Below are positions 44,212 to 52,839 of a DNA stretch of 64,000 nt, piece by piece. The notes under the pieces are model-generated. The model was not told the origin of the DNA. It saw only the letters and a program-made list of their open reading frames with translations, and made no database searches. The stretch spans positions 60,087 to 124,086 of the forward strand of contig JAAEZM010000002.1 in assembly GCA_018222865.1 (NCBI GenBank), in the 5' to 3' direction. Within the stretch, counting starts at the first letter, position 1. Each line of letters opens with the position of its first letter. The translations under genes were made by a program, and so were the position numbers. The DNA comes from Alphaproteobacteria bacterium (lineage in GTDB: Bacteria; Pseudomonadota; Alphaproteobacteria; Caulobacterales; Maricaulaceae).

Positions 44212-44242
44212 AAAAAAGGGGCGCCCGCAGGGCGCCCCTTCT
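44212..44242. terminator. Bidirectional terminator between apt and the S10 peptidase
   Basis: GGGGCGCCC (44218-44226) and GGGCGCCCC (44230-44238) form a 9-bp stem with a GCA loop. A T6 tail is present on the minus strand (44212-44217 as A6), and a weaker TTCTTCG tail on the plus strand. Confidence 0.85.
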
Positions 44243-44256
44243 TCGTTTGTGTTGCC

Positions 44257-45750
44257 TTACTGGCCGACGATCAGATCGCGGACATCCTGCGAGAAGGTCA
44301 CCAGGGACGGCTCGTGGATGTACATCATGTGACCGCTTTCATAATAGGTGAAGGTCACACGGTCCTGGTCGAAACCGGGTTGGTTGAACATCAGCTCGGC
44401 CGCGAAAAACGGCGTGGCCAGATCGTAATAGCCCTGGGCCACCAGCACTTCGAGGTCGGAATTCTGGCGCATGGCGCGGGAAATCCACGGGCCGACATTG
44501 ATGTAGTTATTATTGCCCGAACGGCCGGCGTCCCAATTCCAGCCACTCACGCCACCGATCGTGGAGTAGTACTCCGTGATGTCGACGCCGAGCGTGCGGG
44601 TGAAATAATCCAGCATGGAGGCGGTATATGAGGCGTCAATACCATAGAAGCTCGGGTCGGTTTCCGGACCTTCGCCGACGCCATCCACTTCAACGCCCGT
44701 GAAGCGGCTGTCGAGACGGCCAACAGACAGGCCCTCATCGCGGCGCAGTTCACGCATGAAACGCCACAGGGAAACACGCATATTGGCACGATTGAGGAAA
44801 TCCTCGGACAAGCCAGTGAAACGCGAAAGCTCAGCGACCACGCGGGCCTGGCGCGCCGGATCAATCAGCGAGCCATACATCAAAGCCGGCATGTATTCCT
44901 CGATGGCAAAGGTGCGCGAGTCGTCGAGGAAAGCTTCGATGTCATTATTCCAAGCCGAACGATCGACTTTGTTGTGATACCACGCCGTGGCAGCAAAGCC
45001 CGGCATCAGGCCGACATAGCCGATATCATTGCCCGGAGACGTGTCGTCATAGCGGAAATCGACAACGGTCGAGATCAGGGCAACACCATTGATCGCAACA
45101 TCGGTATAGCTGCCTTCCAGCTCGTTCAGCAGGGCGCCGATACGCAGCGTGCCATAGCTCTCACCCAAAAGGTATTTCGGCGAGTTCCAGCGACGGTTTT
45201 CAGACAGCCAGATGCGGATGAATTGCGCCAGGCTCTCGGCATCTTCCGTTACACCCCAGAAGTCAGAGCCTTCGCCCTCACCAATGGGCTGGCTCCAGCC
45301 GGTCCCGACCGGATCGACAAAGACCAGATCGGCAACATCGAGAATAGAGTGAACATTTTCAACAACGTCGAACGGTGCGGCGCCATCATCCTGAGCATTG
45401 GGCAGGGCAATGCGCTGCGGGCCAAACACGCCCATATGGAGCCACAGGCTCGCAGACCCCGGCCCGCCATTAAAGACGAATGCGACCGGGCGAGTCGTCG
45501 GATCAGAGAAGCCGTCAGCGATGTAGGCCGTTGAGAAAATAGAGGCGTTCGGGTCGCCATTTTCATCGACCAGGAATGTTTCACCGGCTGTGACGGAATA
45601 GCGGATGCGTTGGCCATTAATGGTGACCTGGCCGCGGCTCTCATAAGTGCGCGGCTCCGGCATTTCCTCGGCCTGAACGGCCATTGCCGGCACACCCAGG
45701 CTGAGCGCTGCAAACGCGGCAGCTGCGCCTGCGATAAACTTACGGATCAT
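44257..45750 (-). CDS. Exported S10 family serine carboxypeptidase
   Basis: 497 residues with a signal peptide (FIAGAAAAFAALSLGVPAMA). The Ser nucleophile sits in LLGESYGTLRIGALL; the oxyanion region FNGGPGSASLWLHMG; and the Asp and His in GYYDLATPFFAAE and YESGHMMYIHE. It likely removes C-terminal residues from peptides in the periplasm. A GGGGAGG site precedes the ATG, and the next gene upstream on the same strand is the exported RidA. Confidence 0.93.
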   Translation of the reverse strand: MIRKFIAGAAAAFAALSLGVPAMAVQAEEMPEPRTYESRGQVTINGQRIRYSVTAGETFLVDENGDPNASIFSTAYIADGFSDPTTRPVAFVFNGGPGSASLWLHMGVFGPQRIALPNAQDDGAAPFDVVENVHSILDVADLVFVDPVGTGWSQPIGEGEGSDFWGVTEDAESLAQFIRIWLSENRRWNSPKYLLGESYGTLRIGALLNELEGSYTDVAINGVALISTVVDFRYDDTSPGNDIGYVGLMPGFAATAWYHNKVDRSAWNNDIEAFLDDSRTFAIEEYMPALMYGSLIDPARQARVVAELSRFTGLSEDFLNRANMRVSLWRFMRELRRDEGLSVGRLDSRFTGVEVDGVGEGPETDPSFYGIDASYTASMLDYFTRTLGVDITEYYSTIGGVSGWNWDAGRSGNNNYINVGPWISRAMRQNSDLEVLVAQGYYDLATPFFAAELMFNQPGFDQDRVTFTYYESGHMMYIHEPSLVTFSQDVRDLIVGQ

Positions 45751-45835
45751 GTTTTCCTCCCCAAGATCTTCGGCACAGAAACTAGTTCGATCGGTTATGA
45801 CCGCAAAGTGACAAGGCTGTTATGCTGGAGCAGCC

Positions 45836-46300
45836 CTATTCGTCCTCTCCGACATAGGCGATCACCCGAATCTCGACAAAAAGTGCGTCAGACCACAAAC
45901 GTTCGACACCGATACCCGTCCATGCCGGATAGGGGTGCTCAGTGACAAACTCCTCGCGAACCGAGCGAAAAATCTCCTGATGCGCGCGCATATCGACATG
46001 GAAACTGGTCATTTCCACCACATCCGACCAGGACGTTCCGGCTTCATTGAGAACACTCTCTACGCGCTCGAAAGTGTCGCGAATGGCCGATTCATAGGCG
46101 TCCGGCGTTCGCTCCTGATCGCTTCGAATATAGCCGACAACGCCTGAGATATGTACGAAGTCTCCCGCGCGAATAGCGGGCGCTGCTCGGAACTGTTCAT
46201 AGAATCCTTCCTGCCCCTCTGGAATGAAGGCCTGCTGTGCGTGGGCGGAGTGGCTCAGGCCAATCAGAGCAAAGGCGGTCAAAATAGCGGTGCGGATCAT
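45836..46300 (-). CDS. Exported RidA/YjgF-family protein
   Basis: About 154 residues. A signal peptide (MIRTAILTAFALIGLSHSAHA) precedes a RidA domain: GDFVHISGVVGYIRS, DTFERVESVLNEAGTSWSDV and YPAWTGIGVERL..VEIRVIAYVG. RidA normally deaminates reactive imines in the cytoplasm, so an exported form should have a different role or substrate. Note the catalytic Arg is not obvious in the usual place (AWTGIGVERLW rather than the usual R-T-V segment). Start chosen at 46300 after GAGGGAGA. Confidence 0.8.
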   Translation of the reverse strand: MIRTAILTAFALIGLSHSAHAQQAFIPEGQEGFYEQFRAAPAIRAGDFVHISGVVGYIRSDQERTPDAYESAIRDTFERVESVLNEAGTSWSDVVEMTSFHVDMRAHQEIFRSVREEFVTEHPYPAWTGIGVERLWSDALFVEIRVIAYVGEDE

Positions 46301-46418
46301 TTTTCTCTCCCTCAATCCTGGAGCTTGAGCCTAGGAGAGCGGGAGCGTGATGCGACCGACAAGCGCGTGAATTGGATTAAATCTATGAAATATCATTGGG
46401 CTTAAGAGGGGGCTCGTC

Positions 46419-46505
46419 TTGCTGGAGAGTTTGGTCTCGCGCGCGCCGCTCTATGTGGCCGATCAGACAGAGCTCCTGCAAGCGCTCCTGGACCCGGCCG
46501 GCTAG
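46419..46505 (+). CDS. Possible 28-residue peptide
   Basis: A TTG at 46419, 6 bp after AAGAGGGGG, opens a short frame reading LLESLVSRAPLYVADQTELL then QALLDPAG, stop 46503-46505, 44 bp before rlmJ. It is the only support for a gene in the 249-bp gap. It could be a leader peptide or chance. No homology can be claimed. Confidence 0.2.
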   Translation: MLESLVSRAPLYVADQTELLQALLDPAG

Positions 46506-46549
46506 CCTCGCGGCTTTCCTGCGCAAGCGGTTTCGGATATCTCGGGACC

Positions 46550-47446
46550 ATGAATTATAGACACGCTTATCATGCCGGCAATTTCGCCGACATTCTCAAA
46601 CATCTTGTTCTCGCGAATTGCCTTGAGCATCTGGGTGCGAAGGACAAGCCTTATCGCTATATTGACACTCATGCGGGCATTGGTGCGTATGACCTCGCCT
46701 CGGACGAGGCCACTCGTTCGCCGGAATGGGTCGATGGTATTGGCCGTCTGATGAAGGCGGATATTCCAGATGATGCGCGACCAGCACTGACGCCCTATCT
46801 GGACCTGCTGCACCGGATGAACCCGGACGAAACCCGGATCTATCCGGGATCTCCCCAGATTGCTGCCGAGCTTATGCGTGAGGGCGACCGACTGCACTTG
46901 TGCGAGCTCCACCCACAAGACGCCAAGACACTGGATGAGCGCTATAGGCGCGACAAGCGGGTGAAGGTGGAGGTGCGCGACGGGTATAAGGCGCTCAAAT
47001 CCCTGGTGCCGCCGCCAGAGAAGCGCGGCCTGGCGCTTATAGATCCCCCTTTTGAGGATCGGGACGAGCTGGCGCACATGGCGGAAGCGGTCATGGCCGC
47101 CTTGGACAAATGGCCGACAGGCACGTTCATCTTCTGGAGATCCTTGAAGAATCTCTGGGCGGCGGACCGTTTCGATAATGGTCTGGCGGAATGGCTGATC
47201 TCGGAAAAGGGGCTCGCGCCGGAGAAAATCCTGCGGGCCGATCTCTGGATCCGGGACCTGGCCAGTGAAGGCAAGCTGGCTGGCGCCGGTGTGGTTGTCA
47301 TCAATCCGCCCTGGACATTGGAGGAAAAGCTCCTGGCGACCATGCCATGGCTGGCGGATACCCTGGCCCAGGGGGATGGTTATGGCTGGCGGGTCGATGG
47401 CGGCTTGACCGATGAAGATCTGGAAGATCTGGCTGGGGATGCCTGA
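46550..47446 (+). CDS. rlmJ: 23S rRNA (adenine(2030)-N6)-methyltransferase RlmJ
   Basis: 298 residues. MNYRHAYHAGNFADILKHLV is the family's N-terminus, YIDTHAGIGAYDL binds SAM, and LALIDPPFEDRDEL (about 160-174) carries the DPPF catalytic motif. It methylates A2030 of 23S rRNA. The stop (TGA) shares its last base with the start of the next gene. Confidence 0.95.
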   Translation: MNYRHAYHAGNFADILKHLVLANCLEHLGAKDKPYRYIDTHAGIGAYDLASDEATRSPEWVDGIGRLMKADIPDDARPALTPYLDLLHRMNPDETRIYPGSPQIAAELMREGDRLHLCELHPQDAKTLDERYRRDKRVKVEVRDGYKALKSLVPPPEKRGLALIDPPFEDRDELAHMAEAVMAALDKWPTGTFIFWRSLKNLWAADRFDNGLAEWLISEKGLAPEKILRADLWIRDLASEGKLAGAGVVVINPPWTLEEKLLATMPWLADTLAQGDGYGWRVDGGLTDEDLEDLAGDA

Positions 47447-48354
47447 TGCCACACCGTTTTGTTACCCTTGACGTTTTCACCGATACCGCCCTCGCGGGCA
47501 ATCCGCTGGCGGTGGTTTTTGAGGCGGATGATCTGGATGATGCGGCGATGCAGGCAATCGCGGCTGAGTTCAACCTGTCTGAAACCGTTTTCATTACCGA
47601 GCCCAAAGGGCGTGAGGCCGATTGGGGGTTGCGTATCTTTACCCCGTTGAAGGAGTTGCCATTCGCTGGGCACCCGACGGTGGGCAGCGCGATTGCGCTC
47701 GGACTGGCGCGCTCGAAAGAGCCCGGGAAACGTTTTCGCTTCGTCCTGGAAGAGACGATGGGTGATATCACCACCGATGTCCGGATCAATTCAGAAGACC
47801 ATGGATCCGCGCGCTTCTTCCTGCCTCGCTTGCCGGAGCGTGTCGGGGATTTGCCGGACGGCGATGCGATCGCGGAGGCCCTGGGGCTTCAGCCCGGTGA
47901 CCTTCTGGATACGCCAGTCATCGGCGGGCTCTGGTCGGCCGGCGTGCCCTTCGCGATTGTGCCCCTTCGCTATCCCGAGCTGCTCACGGAAATTTCGCTC
48001 GACCTTGCGCAGTTTGAGCGCGTGTTTGGCGGTGCGCAGCCCTGTGCCGCCTATGTCGTGGCCAAAGCGTCTTCAACCGCCTTCACTCATGATTGGCGCG
48101 TTCGCATGTTTGGCCCGCATCTGGGCATCACCGAAGATCCGGCCACAGGCGGTGCCGCGGCGGCCTTTGCCGGACTGATCGCCGAGCAGGGCGGATTGGG
48201 CGATGGCGAACACGCCATCTCAATCTACCAAGGTGTTGAAATGGCCCGGCCCAGTCATCTGCGCCTGATCCTGCGGATTGAAGGCGGACAGCTCAAAGAC
48301 GCGGTTCTTGGCGGTGATGCGGTGATGGTGAGTGAAGGGACGCTGCGGATCTAA
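47446..48354 (+). CDS. PhzF family isomerase/epimerase-like protein
   Basis: 302 residues of the diaminopimelate-epimerase-like fold. FVTLDVFTDTALAGNPLAVV, IAAEFNLSETVFI, TPLKELPFAGHPTVGSAIAL and LGITEDPATGGAAAAFAGLI are the PhzF marks, with the conserved Glu in SETVF. Phenazine genes are absent, so its substrate is unknown. Its first base is the last base of rlmJ, so the two are co-transcribed. It converges with the crotonase, ends overlapping by 4 bp. Confidence 0.92.
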   Translation: MPHRFVTLDVFTDTALAGNPLAVVFEADDLDDAAMQAIAAEFNLSETVFITEPKGREADWGLRIFTPLKELPFAGHPTVGSAIALGLARSKEPGKRFRFVLEETMGDITTDVRINSEDHGSARFFLPRLPERVGDLPDGDAIAEALGLQPGDLLDTPVIGGLWSAGVPFAIVPLRYPELLTEISLDLAQFERVFGGAQPCAAYVVAKASSTAFTHDWRVRMFGPHLGITEDPATGGAAAAFAGLIAEQGGLGDGEHAISIYQGVEMARPSHLRLILRIEGGQLKDAVLGGDAVMVSEGTLRI

Positions 48355-49268
48355 TCCGCCTCCACCTCGGTCAGCTCCAGCGGTGTGTCGACATAGGCAT
48401 CTTCAGACCGGTCCCACCAGGGATGGTAGCCGGGCAGGTCGGAGGAGACTTTCATCGGGAAGTCTGGCTGACGTTTCTCCAGGAAAGACATCACGCCTTC
48501 CTTGGCATCTTCGCCCATGCCCGCTTCGAGAATCCCAAGGCTTTCAACCCGGTGGGCTTCCATCGGGTGTGCGGCCCCCTGCATGCGCCACGCCATTCGA
48601 CGCATCATGGCAAGCGAGACCGGAGAGCATCGCTCGGCGATCATTTTCGCCCGCTCGCGCGCTTGTGCCATCAAGTCCTCCGCGGGGACGACACGGGCGA
48701 CGAGGCCGCCTTCATAGGCTTCAGCGGCCGGGAATGTCCGGCCTGTCAAACCCCAGTCCATAGCGGTTGATATGCCCACGACGCGGGGCAGGAACCAGCT
48801 GGCACAACCATCCCAGATAATGCCTCGCCGGGCGAAGGGATAGGCGAATTTCGCATCCATGGAGGCCAGCCGGATATCCATCGGCAGGATCATGGTCGCA
48901 CCAATACCGACGGCAGCACCATTGACGGCGGCGATGACGGGCTTGAGCGAATTCCAGATCCGCAGGTTCAGCACGCCGCCACGATCCCTCCATTTGGGGT
49001 CCTTCGGGTCGAATGTGCCGGCATGCTGGGTCTGAGCGACCATGTCGAAGGTCTCAACGCCCGTGGAAAGGTCTGCGCCAGCGCAAAATGCCTTTCCCTC
49101 GCCAGTGACGATAATGGCCTTCACCTCATCATCACCATCCGCGAGGTCGAATACCGCAATCAGCTCATCGCCCATCTCATAGGTAAAGGCGTTGAGCCGG
49201 TGCGGTCGACTCATCGTGATGGTCGCAATCCCGTCTTCAACCGCATAGCGGATTGTTTCAAAGGCCAT
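48351..49268 (-). CDS. Enoyl-CoA hydratase/isomerase family protein
   Basis: 305 residues. The crotonase core AFCAGADLSTG, AAVNGAAVGIGATMILPMDI forms the oxyanion hole. In the second catalytic position it has IIWDGCASWFLPRVVG, where Asp stands in place of the Glu usual in hydratases, as in many proteins of unclear reaction. A C-terminal extension (PGYHPWWDRSEDAYVDT) is also present. AGGGGAAAG precedes the ATG. It ends a run of five same-strand genes. Confidence 0.9.
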   Translation of the reverse strand: MAFETIRYAVEDGIATITMSRPHRLNAFTYEMGDELIAVFDLADGDDEVKAIIVTGEGKAFCAGADLSTGVETFDMVAQTQHAGTFDPKDPKWRDRGGVLNLRIWNSLKPVIAAVNGAAVGIGATMILPMDIRLASMDAKFAYPFARRGIIWDGCASWFLPRVVGISTAMDWGLTGRTFPAAEAYEGGLVARVVPAEDLMAQARERAKMIAERCSPVSLAMMRRMAWRMQGAAHPMEAHRVESLGILEAGMGEDAKEGVMSFLEKRQPDFPMKVSSDLPGYHPWWDRSEDAYVDTPLELTEVEAD

Positions 49269-49314
49269 AACTTTCCCCTTATCGATCCGGATTATCGATC
49301 GTGTTTTGGGAAGC

Positions 49315-50559
49315 CTAGCGCGTCTCGCTCGTTTCGCCTACGCCGCAAAGGCGGCCGCGTTCAGTGATATAGACGATGATGACCGCCATCAGGCCGAGGC
49401 TGGCCTGTCCGGCGATGAGCGGGATGGCCGTGCCATTATAAAGCTGGCCGATGACCGCGCCGATAATGGCAGCACCGACTCCGCTGACAAACCCATAAGC
49501 GGCCGAGGCAGTGCCGGCGATATGGCCCATGGGTTCCATGGCGATTGAGCTGAAATTGGCGGCGATGAGGCCCAGAAGCGCCATCGCTGCCGCCAGCGTG
49601 AAGACGAAGATATAGAGGTTATCAACGCCAGCGAGCAGCATGATCGTGTGGATGATCGATATCGCCGTGAAAGCGAGAAGCGCTCCATGGGCCAGGCGGC
49701 GTTGACCTAGCCGGTTCACCAGGCGCGAATTGATAAAACTCGTGAGGCCCATCCCGATCGCGATGGCGGCGAAGGCGAGCGGGAAATGCCCATCGCCCAG
49801 ACCGAAATGCTCGACGAAAATCTGCTGCGAGGACCCCAGGAAGGCATAAAGACCGCCGAAAAACGACAGGGCGGCCAGCGTATAGCCAAGCATGATCCGG
49901 TGCGTGATCGCTTCGCGGAATGCGCTCGCCACACTTTTGGGGTCAAGAGGCTTGCGATATTCCGGATGCAGGGTTTCCGGCAGGCGGACATGGATCCAGA
50001 ACGCCAGTCCAATCGCGAACACAATTAAAAGCCAGAAGATGGAGCGCCATTCAAAAACGGTCAGAACTAGCTGGCCGATGCCTGGCGCCAGTACGGGTAC
50101 CGCCATAAAGGCCGTCATCACCATGGACATGATTTCTGCCATGCGCCGCCCGGAGGTGAGGTCGCGGGCAATCGCCACTGTCATCACCCGGCTCGCTGCC
50201 GCCGCAGCGCCTTGGAAGAAGCGCGCTACCAGCAAAAGCGTGAAGCTTGGTGTCAGGGCGCAAATCACAGTGAAAGTGATAAAGAGGCCGATCGCTGTGA
50301 GCATGACAGGCTTGCGGCCGAACCGGTCGGCAAGCGGGCCATAGAAGATCTGGCTGGCTCCGAAGCCGGCCAGATAAGTAGCGATCACATATTGCTGGTC
50401 GTTTTGACGGATCACGCCCAGATCGCTTGCGATATCGTCCAGTGCCGGCAACATCATATCGATGGCCAGGGCCACCAATGACGTCATCGCAACGAAAAGC
50501 GCGACCAGCTCCCATAGGGGAAGCGGAAGCTTTTCATCCTGTGTCTCTTGCGCGCTCAT
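49315..50559 (-). CDS. Bcr/CflA family multidrug efflux transporter (MFS)
   Basis: 414 residues and 12 hydrophobic segments. DMMLPALDDIASDLGVIR near TM1, GPLADRFGRKPVML in the TM2-TM3 loop (MFS motif A), and ASRVMTVAIARDLTSGRRM are Bcr/CflA marks. It should export a drug-like or metabolite compound by proton antiport. The ATG at 50559 is preferred (AGG-like site before it); an in-frame start 60 bp further out lacks support. Confidence 0.92.
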   Translation of the reverse strand: MSAQETQDEKLPLPLWELVALFVAMTSLVALAIDMMLPALDDIASDLGVIRQNDQQYVIATYLAGFGASQIFYGPLADRFGRKPVMLTAIGLFITFTVICALTPSFTLLLVARFFQGAAAAASRVMTVAIARDLTSGRRMAEIMSMVMTAFMAVPVLAPGIGQLVLTVFEWRSIFWLLIVFAIGLAFWIHVRLPETLHPEYRKPLDPKSVASAFREAITHRIMLGYTLAALSFFGGLYAFLGSSQQIFVEHFGLGDGHFPLAFAAIAIGMGLTSFINSRLVNRLGQRRLAHGALLAFTAISIIHTIMLLAGVDNLYIFVFTLAAAMALLGLIAANFSSIAMEPMGHIAGTASAAYGFVSGVGAAIIGAVIGQLYNGTAIPLIAGQASLGLMAVIIVYITERGRLCGVGETSETR

Positions 50560-50649
50560 TGTGTCACCTGCCTTTGGAGCGTGACTGTCAGTTGCGCCGG
50601 GCAGGCTGGCAAGCAGCAATGACGGTCAGGGGCAGTATTGCCTGCGCGC

Positions 50650-51084
50650 TCATTCACCCGGCGCGTAGAACATATGCATCTGGAAGCTCCGGCCAATCCG
50701 GTCTGCGCGCTCCAGGAAGAAGCGATAAGCCTCTTCGCCGGCGTCTATTTCATCGAGTGTGCGTTCAAAGAGCCCAAGCCAGATCTGGAAATCCTCAGGG
50801 ACCGCGTCTTTCAGTCGGAGGTGGGCGGGCATGGGCCGACCGGCATATTGCCCATCATGGAAAACGAGCGAACCCCAGAAGGTTTTCATCGTCGCCAGAT
50901 GGGGCTCCCAATTGTCACCGATTTGCTGTTCGAAGATCGGACCCAGGCGCTCATCGCGGCGGATATGACCATAAAACGTCTCCACAAGGTTGGAGATGAA
51001 GGCGCGATCGATTCCGGCGCGTTCTGCCGCTTCCAGCGCCGCTTGCCGCGCTTGGGTGAGGCGGCGTTCATTGGGTGTGCTCAT
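50650..51084 (-). CDS. Group III truncated haemoglobin
   Basis: 144 residues. FISNLVETFYGHIRRDERLGPIF and HLATMKTFWGSLVFHDGQYAG fit a group III (P-type) 2-over-2 globin; the His in HLATMKTFW is near the proximal site and the PMPAHLRL segment follows. These proteins bind O2, NO or peroxide. It lies 26 bp downstream of the methyltransferase and may be in its operon. Function in NO or oxygen chemistry is inferred. Confidence 0.9.
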   Translation of the reverse strand: MSTPNERRLTQARQAALEAAERAGIDRAFISNLVETFYGHIRRDERLGPIFEQQIGDNWEPHLATMKTFWGSLVFHDGQYAGRPMPAHLRLKDAVPEDFQIWLGLFERTLDEIDAGEEAYRFFLERADRIGRSFQMHMFYAPGE

Positions 51085-51110
51085 GCCTCTCTCCGATAGG
51101 CGTTGAGGCG

Positions 51111-51866
51111 TTATGCCCCGGTCTTCTTCATGATGTAAAAGCCATATGACACATAGTCTTGATAGGCTTCGTAAAGCGCAATCTCGTCTTCGTTTTCCTG
51201 CACAACCGCCTTGGCCAGATCGCTATGATCGTGCCGATCCAGGAAGGCCTTATAGCGCGCTTGCAGCGGGCGATAATATGTGTCGAACCAGCTGGATGGA
51301 GGCAGGACGAAATAGCCCAGCAGGGTGAAACCATTACGCTCGATCTGGAGGATTTTCTCACCAGCAGTCGCAATGTCGGGATAGTGCTGGTTCCAGTGCG
51401 TATCCAGTTCGGCCGGGCGCGCATCTGTGAGCCAGGTCAACTCCGAGGCCGCGAGGATTCCGCCCGGTTTAAGAAAGGGGCGGAATGTTTTCAGGCCGGT
51501 GTCAAAACCGAGATTATAGATCGCTCCTTCCGACCAGATGGCGTCGAAACAGTTTTCTTCGAAGGGGAGCGCATCCATAGAGGCACAAAGTGTTTCGACC
51601 TTGTCGGTCAGCCCCTTCTTGGCAGCATCTTCGTGGAGCTTGTCGAGGAAGGGCTGGAGGAAGTCGACGGCGACGATTTTCGCGTCGAGTTCCTCTGCCA
51701 GAACCAGGGTCGAGCCTCCGGTTCCGCAACCGATATCGGCGATATAAAGGTCAGATCGCTCATCCAGAGCGGAGAGATATAGGGCACGGAGCGTATCCTT
51801 TTGTGTGCCTGGACCTTGGCGGTCGCCATCCAGGTGGAGGTCTAGCAAGAGATCGAGTTCGGTCAT
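51111..51866 (-). CDS. Class I SAM-dependent methyltransferase
   Basis: 251 residues. SAM motif I YIADIGCGTGGSTLVLAEEL, acidic motif II KIVAVDFLQPFL, and FDAIWSEGAIYNLGFDTGLK are class I marks. The substrate is unknown. The ATG at 51866 has GGAG 7 bp upstream; an upstream frame to 51995 spans the hairpin at 51882-51918 and is rejected. It follows the SDR gene by 82 bp and precedes the haemoglobin. Confidence 0.9.
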   Translation of the reverse strand: MTELDLLLDLHLDGDRQGPGTQKDTLRALYLSALDERSDLYIADIGCGTGGSTLVLAEELDAKIVAVDFLQPFLDKLHEDAAKKGLTDKVETLCASMDALPFEENCFDAIWSEGAIYNLGFDTGLKTFRPFLKPGGILAASELTWLTDARPAELDTHWNQHYPDIATAGEKILQIERNGFTLLGYFVLPPSSWFDTYYRPLQARYKAFLDRHDHSDLAKAVVQENEDEIALYEAYQDYVSYGFYIMKKTGA

Positions 51867-51881
51867 CAAAGGGCTCCGGAA

Positions 51882-51918
51882 GATGAGAGGACAGCGGTCC
51901 GCTTTGTGTCCTCTCATC
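51882..51918. promoter_or_regulatory. 12-bp inverted repeat between the SDR and methyltransferase
   Basis: GATGAGAGGACA (51882-51893) and TGTCCTCTCATC (51907-51918) are exact complements with a 13-bp loop. On the minus strand it lies 15 bp before the methyltransferase ATG and has no T tail, so it is a hairpin or operator rather than an obvious terminator. A G9 homopolymer (51932-51940) lies between it and the SDR stop. Confidence 0.5.
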
Positions 51919-51948
51919 CGTCCTGGAGCAAGGGGGGGGGTAGGTTCG

Positions 51949-52728
51949 CTAGTTGCGGCCCGCCATGACGCCGCCATCAATGTCCCAATTGGCACCTGTA
52001 ACCCAGCCGGATTTGTCGGAGAGCAAGAAGACTACAGTCTCCGCAATCTCCTCAGGACGGCCCACACGGCCGATCGGGTGGAAGGCGTCGAACGCATTGG
52101 TGAGCGTGTCTTCAATCTCATCAGGCTCGATAAACGCGCCATAGATCGGTGTGACAACGACAGCCGGTGACACGGCATTGACGCGGATATTGTACTCGCC
52201 CAGCTCCATTGCGAGATGCTGGGTGAAGGCGTGCAGACCGGCCTTGGCCATGGAATAGGCAGAAGACGGCGTCGCCTTGATTGCCTGTTTGGCCCACATG
52301 GAACCGATATTGACGATCGAGCCGCCGCCATGGGCTTTCATGTTTTCCGCCACAGCCTGTGTAATGAAGAAGGTGGCCTTGTTCAGGTCCATATAGGCGT
52401 CGTAATCGCTCGCCTCATGGTCCAGGAAAGGCTTGGGCGAGAAGGTGCCGGCGGCGTTGACGAGATAATCGAGCGAGCGGCTGAAACCCCGCAGGGTCTC
52501 AATGAAGCGCTCGACGGCTGTCCTGTCGTAGAGATCAACTGCATAGGTGTCGATCCCGCCATCATTTGTGGCCTCAAGATCCGATTTGGCGGCATCCAGC
52601 TTGGACTGTTTGGAGCCGACGAGAATAAGATCGGCTCCCTCGGCGCGTAAACGTCGAGCGGTTTCAAGGCCCATCCCGCTGGATCCGCCAATGATAAGGG
52701 CGAGTTTGGATTGATTGGTCGTGGTCAT
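51949..52728 (-). CDS. Short-chain dehydrogenase/reductase (SDR) family oxidoreductase
   Basis: 259 residues. NAD(P) motif IIGGSSGMGLETARRL, NAA motif LVNAAGTFSPKPF, catalytic Ser..Tyr..Lys (SAYSMAKAGLHAFTQHL), and the C-terminal GANWDIDGGVMAGRN are those of a classical SDR. The ATG at 52728 is preferred (GGGAG 7 bp upstream) over the extended frame to 52797. It is divergent from a TetR gene with shared operators, so it is probably the repressed target. Confidence 0.93.
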   Translation of the reverse strand: MTTTNQSKLALIIGGSSGMGLETARRLRAEGADLILVGSKQSKLDAAKSDLEATNDGGIDTYAVDLYDRTAVERFIETLRGFSRSLDYLVNAAGTFSPKPFLDHEASDYDAYMDLNKATFFITQAVAENMKAHGGGSIVNIGSMWAKQAIKATPSSAYSMAKAGLHAFTQHLAMELGEYNIRVNAVSPAVVVTPIYGAFIEPDEIEDTLTNAFDAFHPIGRVGRPEEIAETVVFLLSDKSGWVTGANWDIDGGVMAGRN

Positions 52729-52751
52729 AGCATGCTCCCAGAAATGTCTGC

Positions 52752-52818
52752 CTATCAGTAGGTAGGCTTCATATGGGATTGCCGATCGGGCATTCAACCC
52801 CTATCTATCACTCGATAG
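52752..52818. promoter_or_regulatory. Two matching operator-like repeats between the SDR and TetR genes
   Basis: CTATCAGTAGGTAG (52752-52765) and CTATCACTCGATAG (52805-52818) match at 11 of 14 positions, and each has a partial dyad; TCTATC-ACTC-GATAGA is a perfect 6-4-6 repeat at 52804-52819. They fill the 111-bp divergent gap. Control of both genes by the TetR protein is likely. Confidence 0.65.
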
Positions 52819-52839
52819 AATGTTTTCGGAGTGAAAGTG

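Noticed and set aside
47446..48354. Phenazine biosynthesis locus
   Set aside because: Only a PhzF-family protein is present; other phz genes are absent and this family is widespread.
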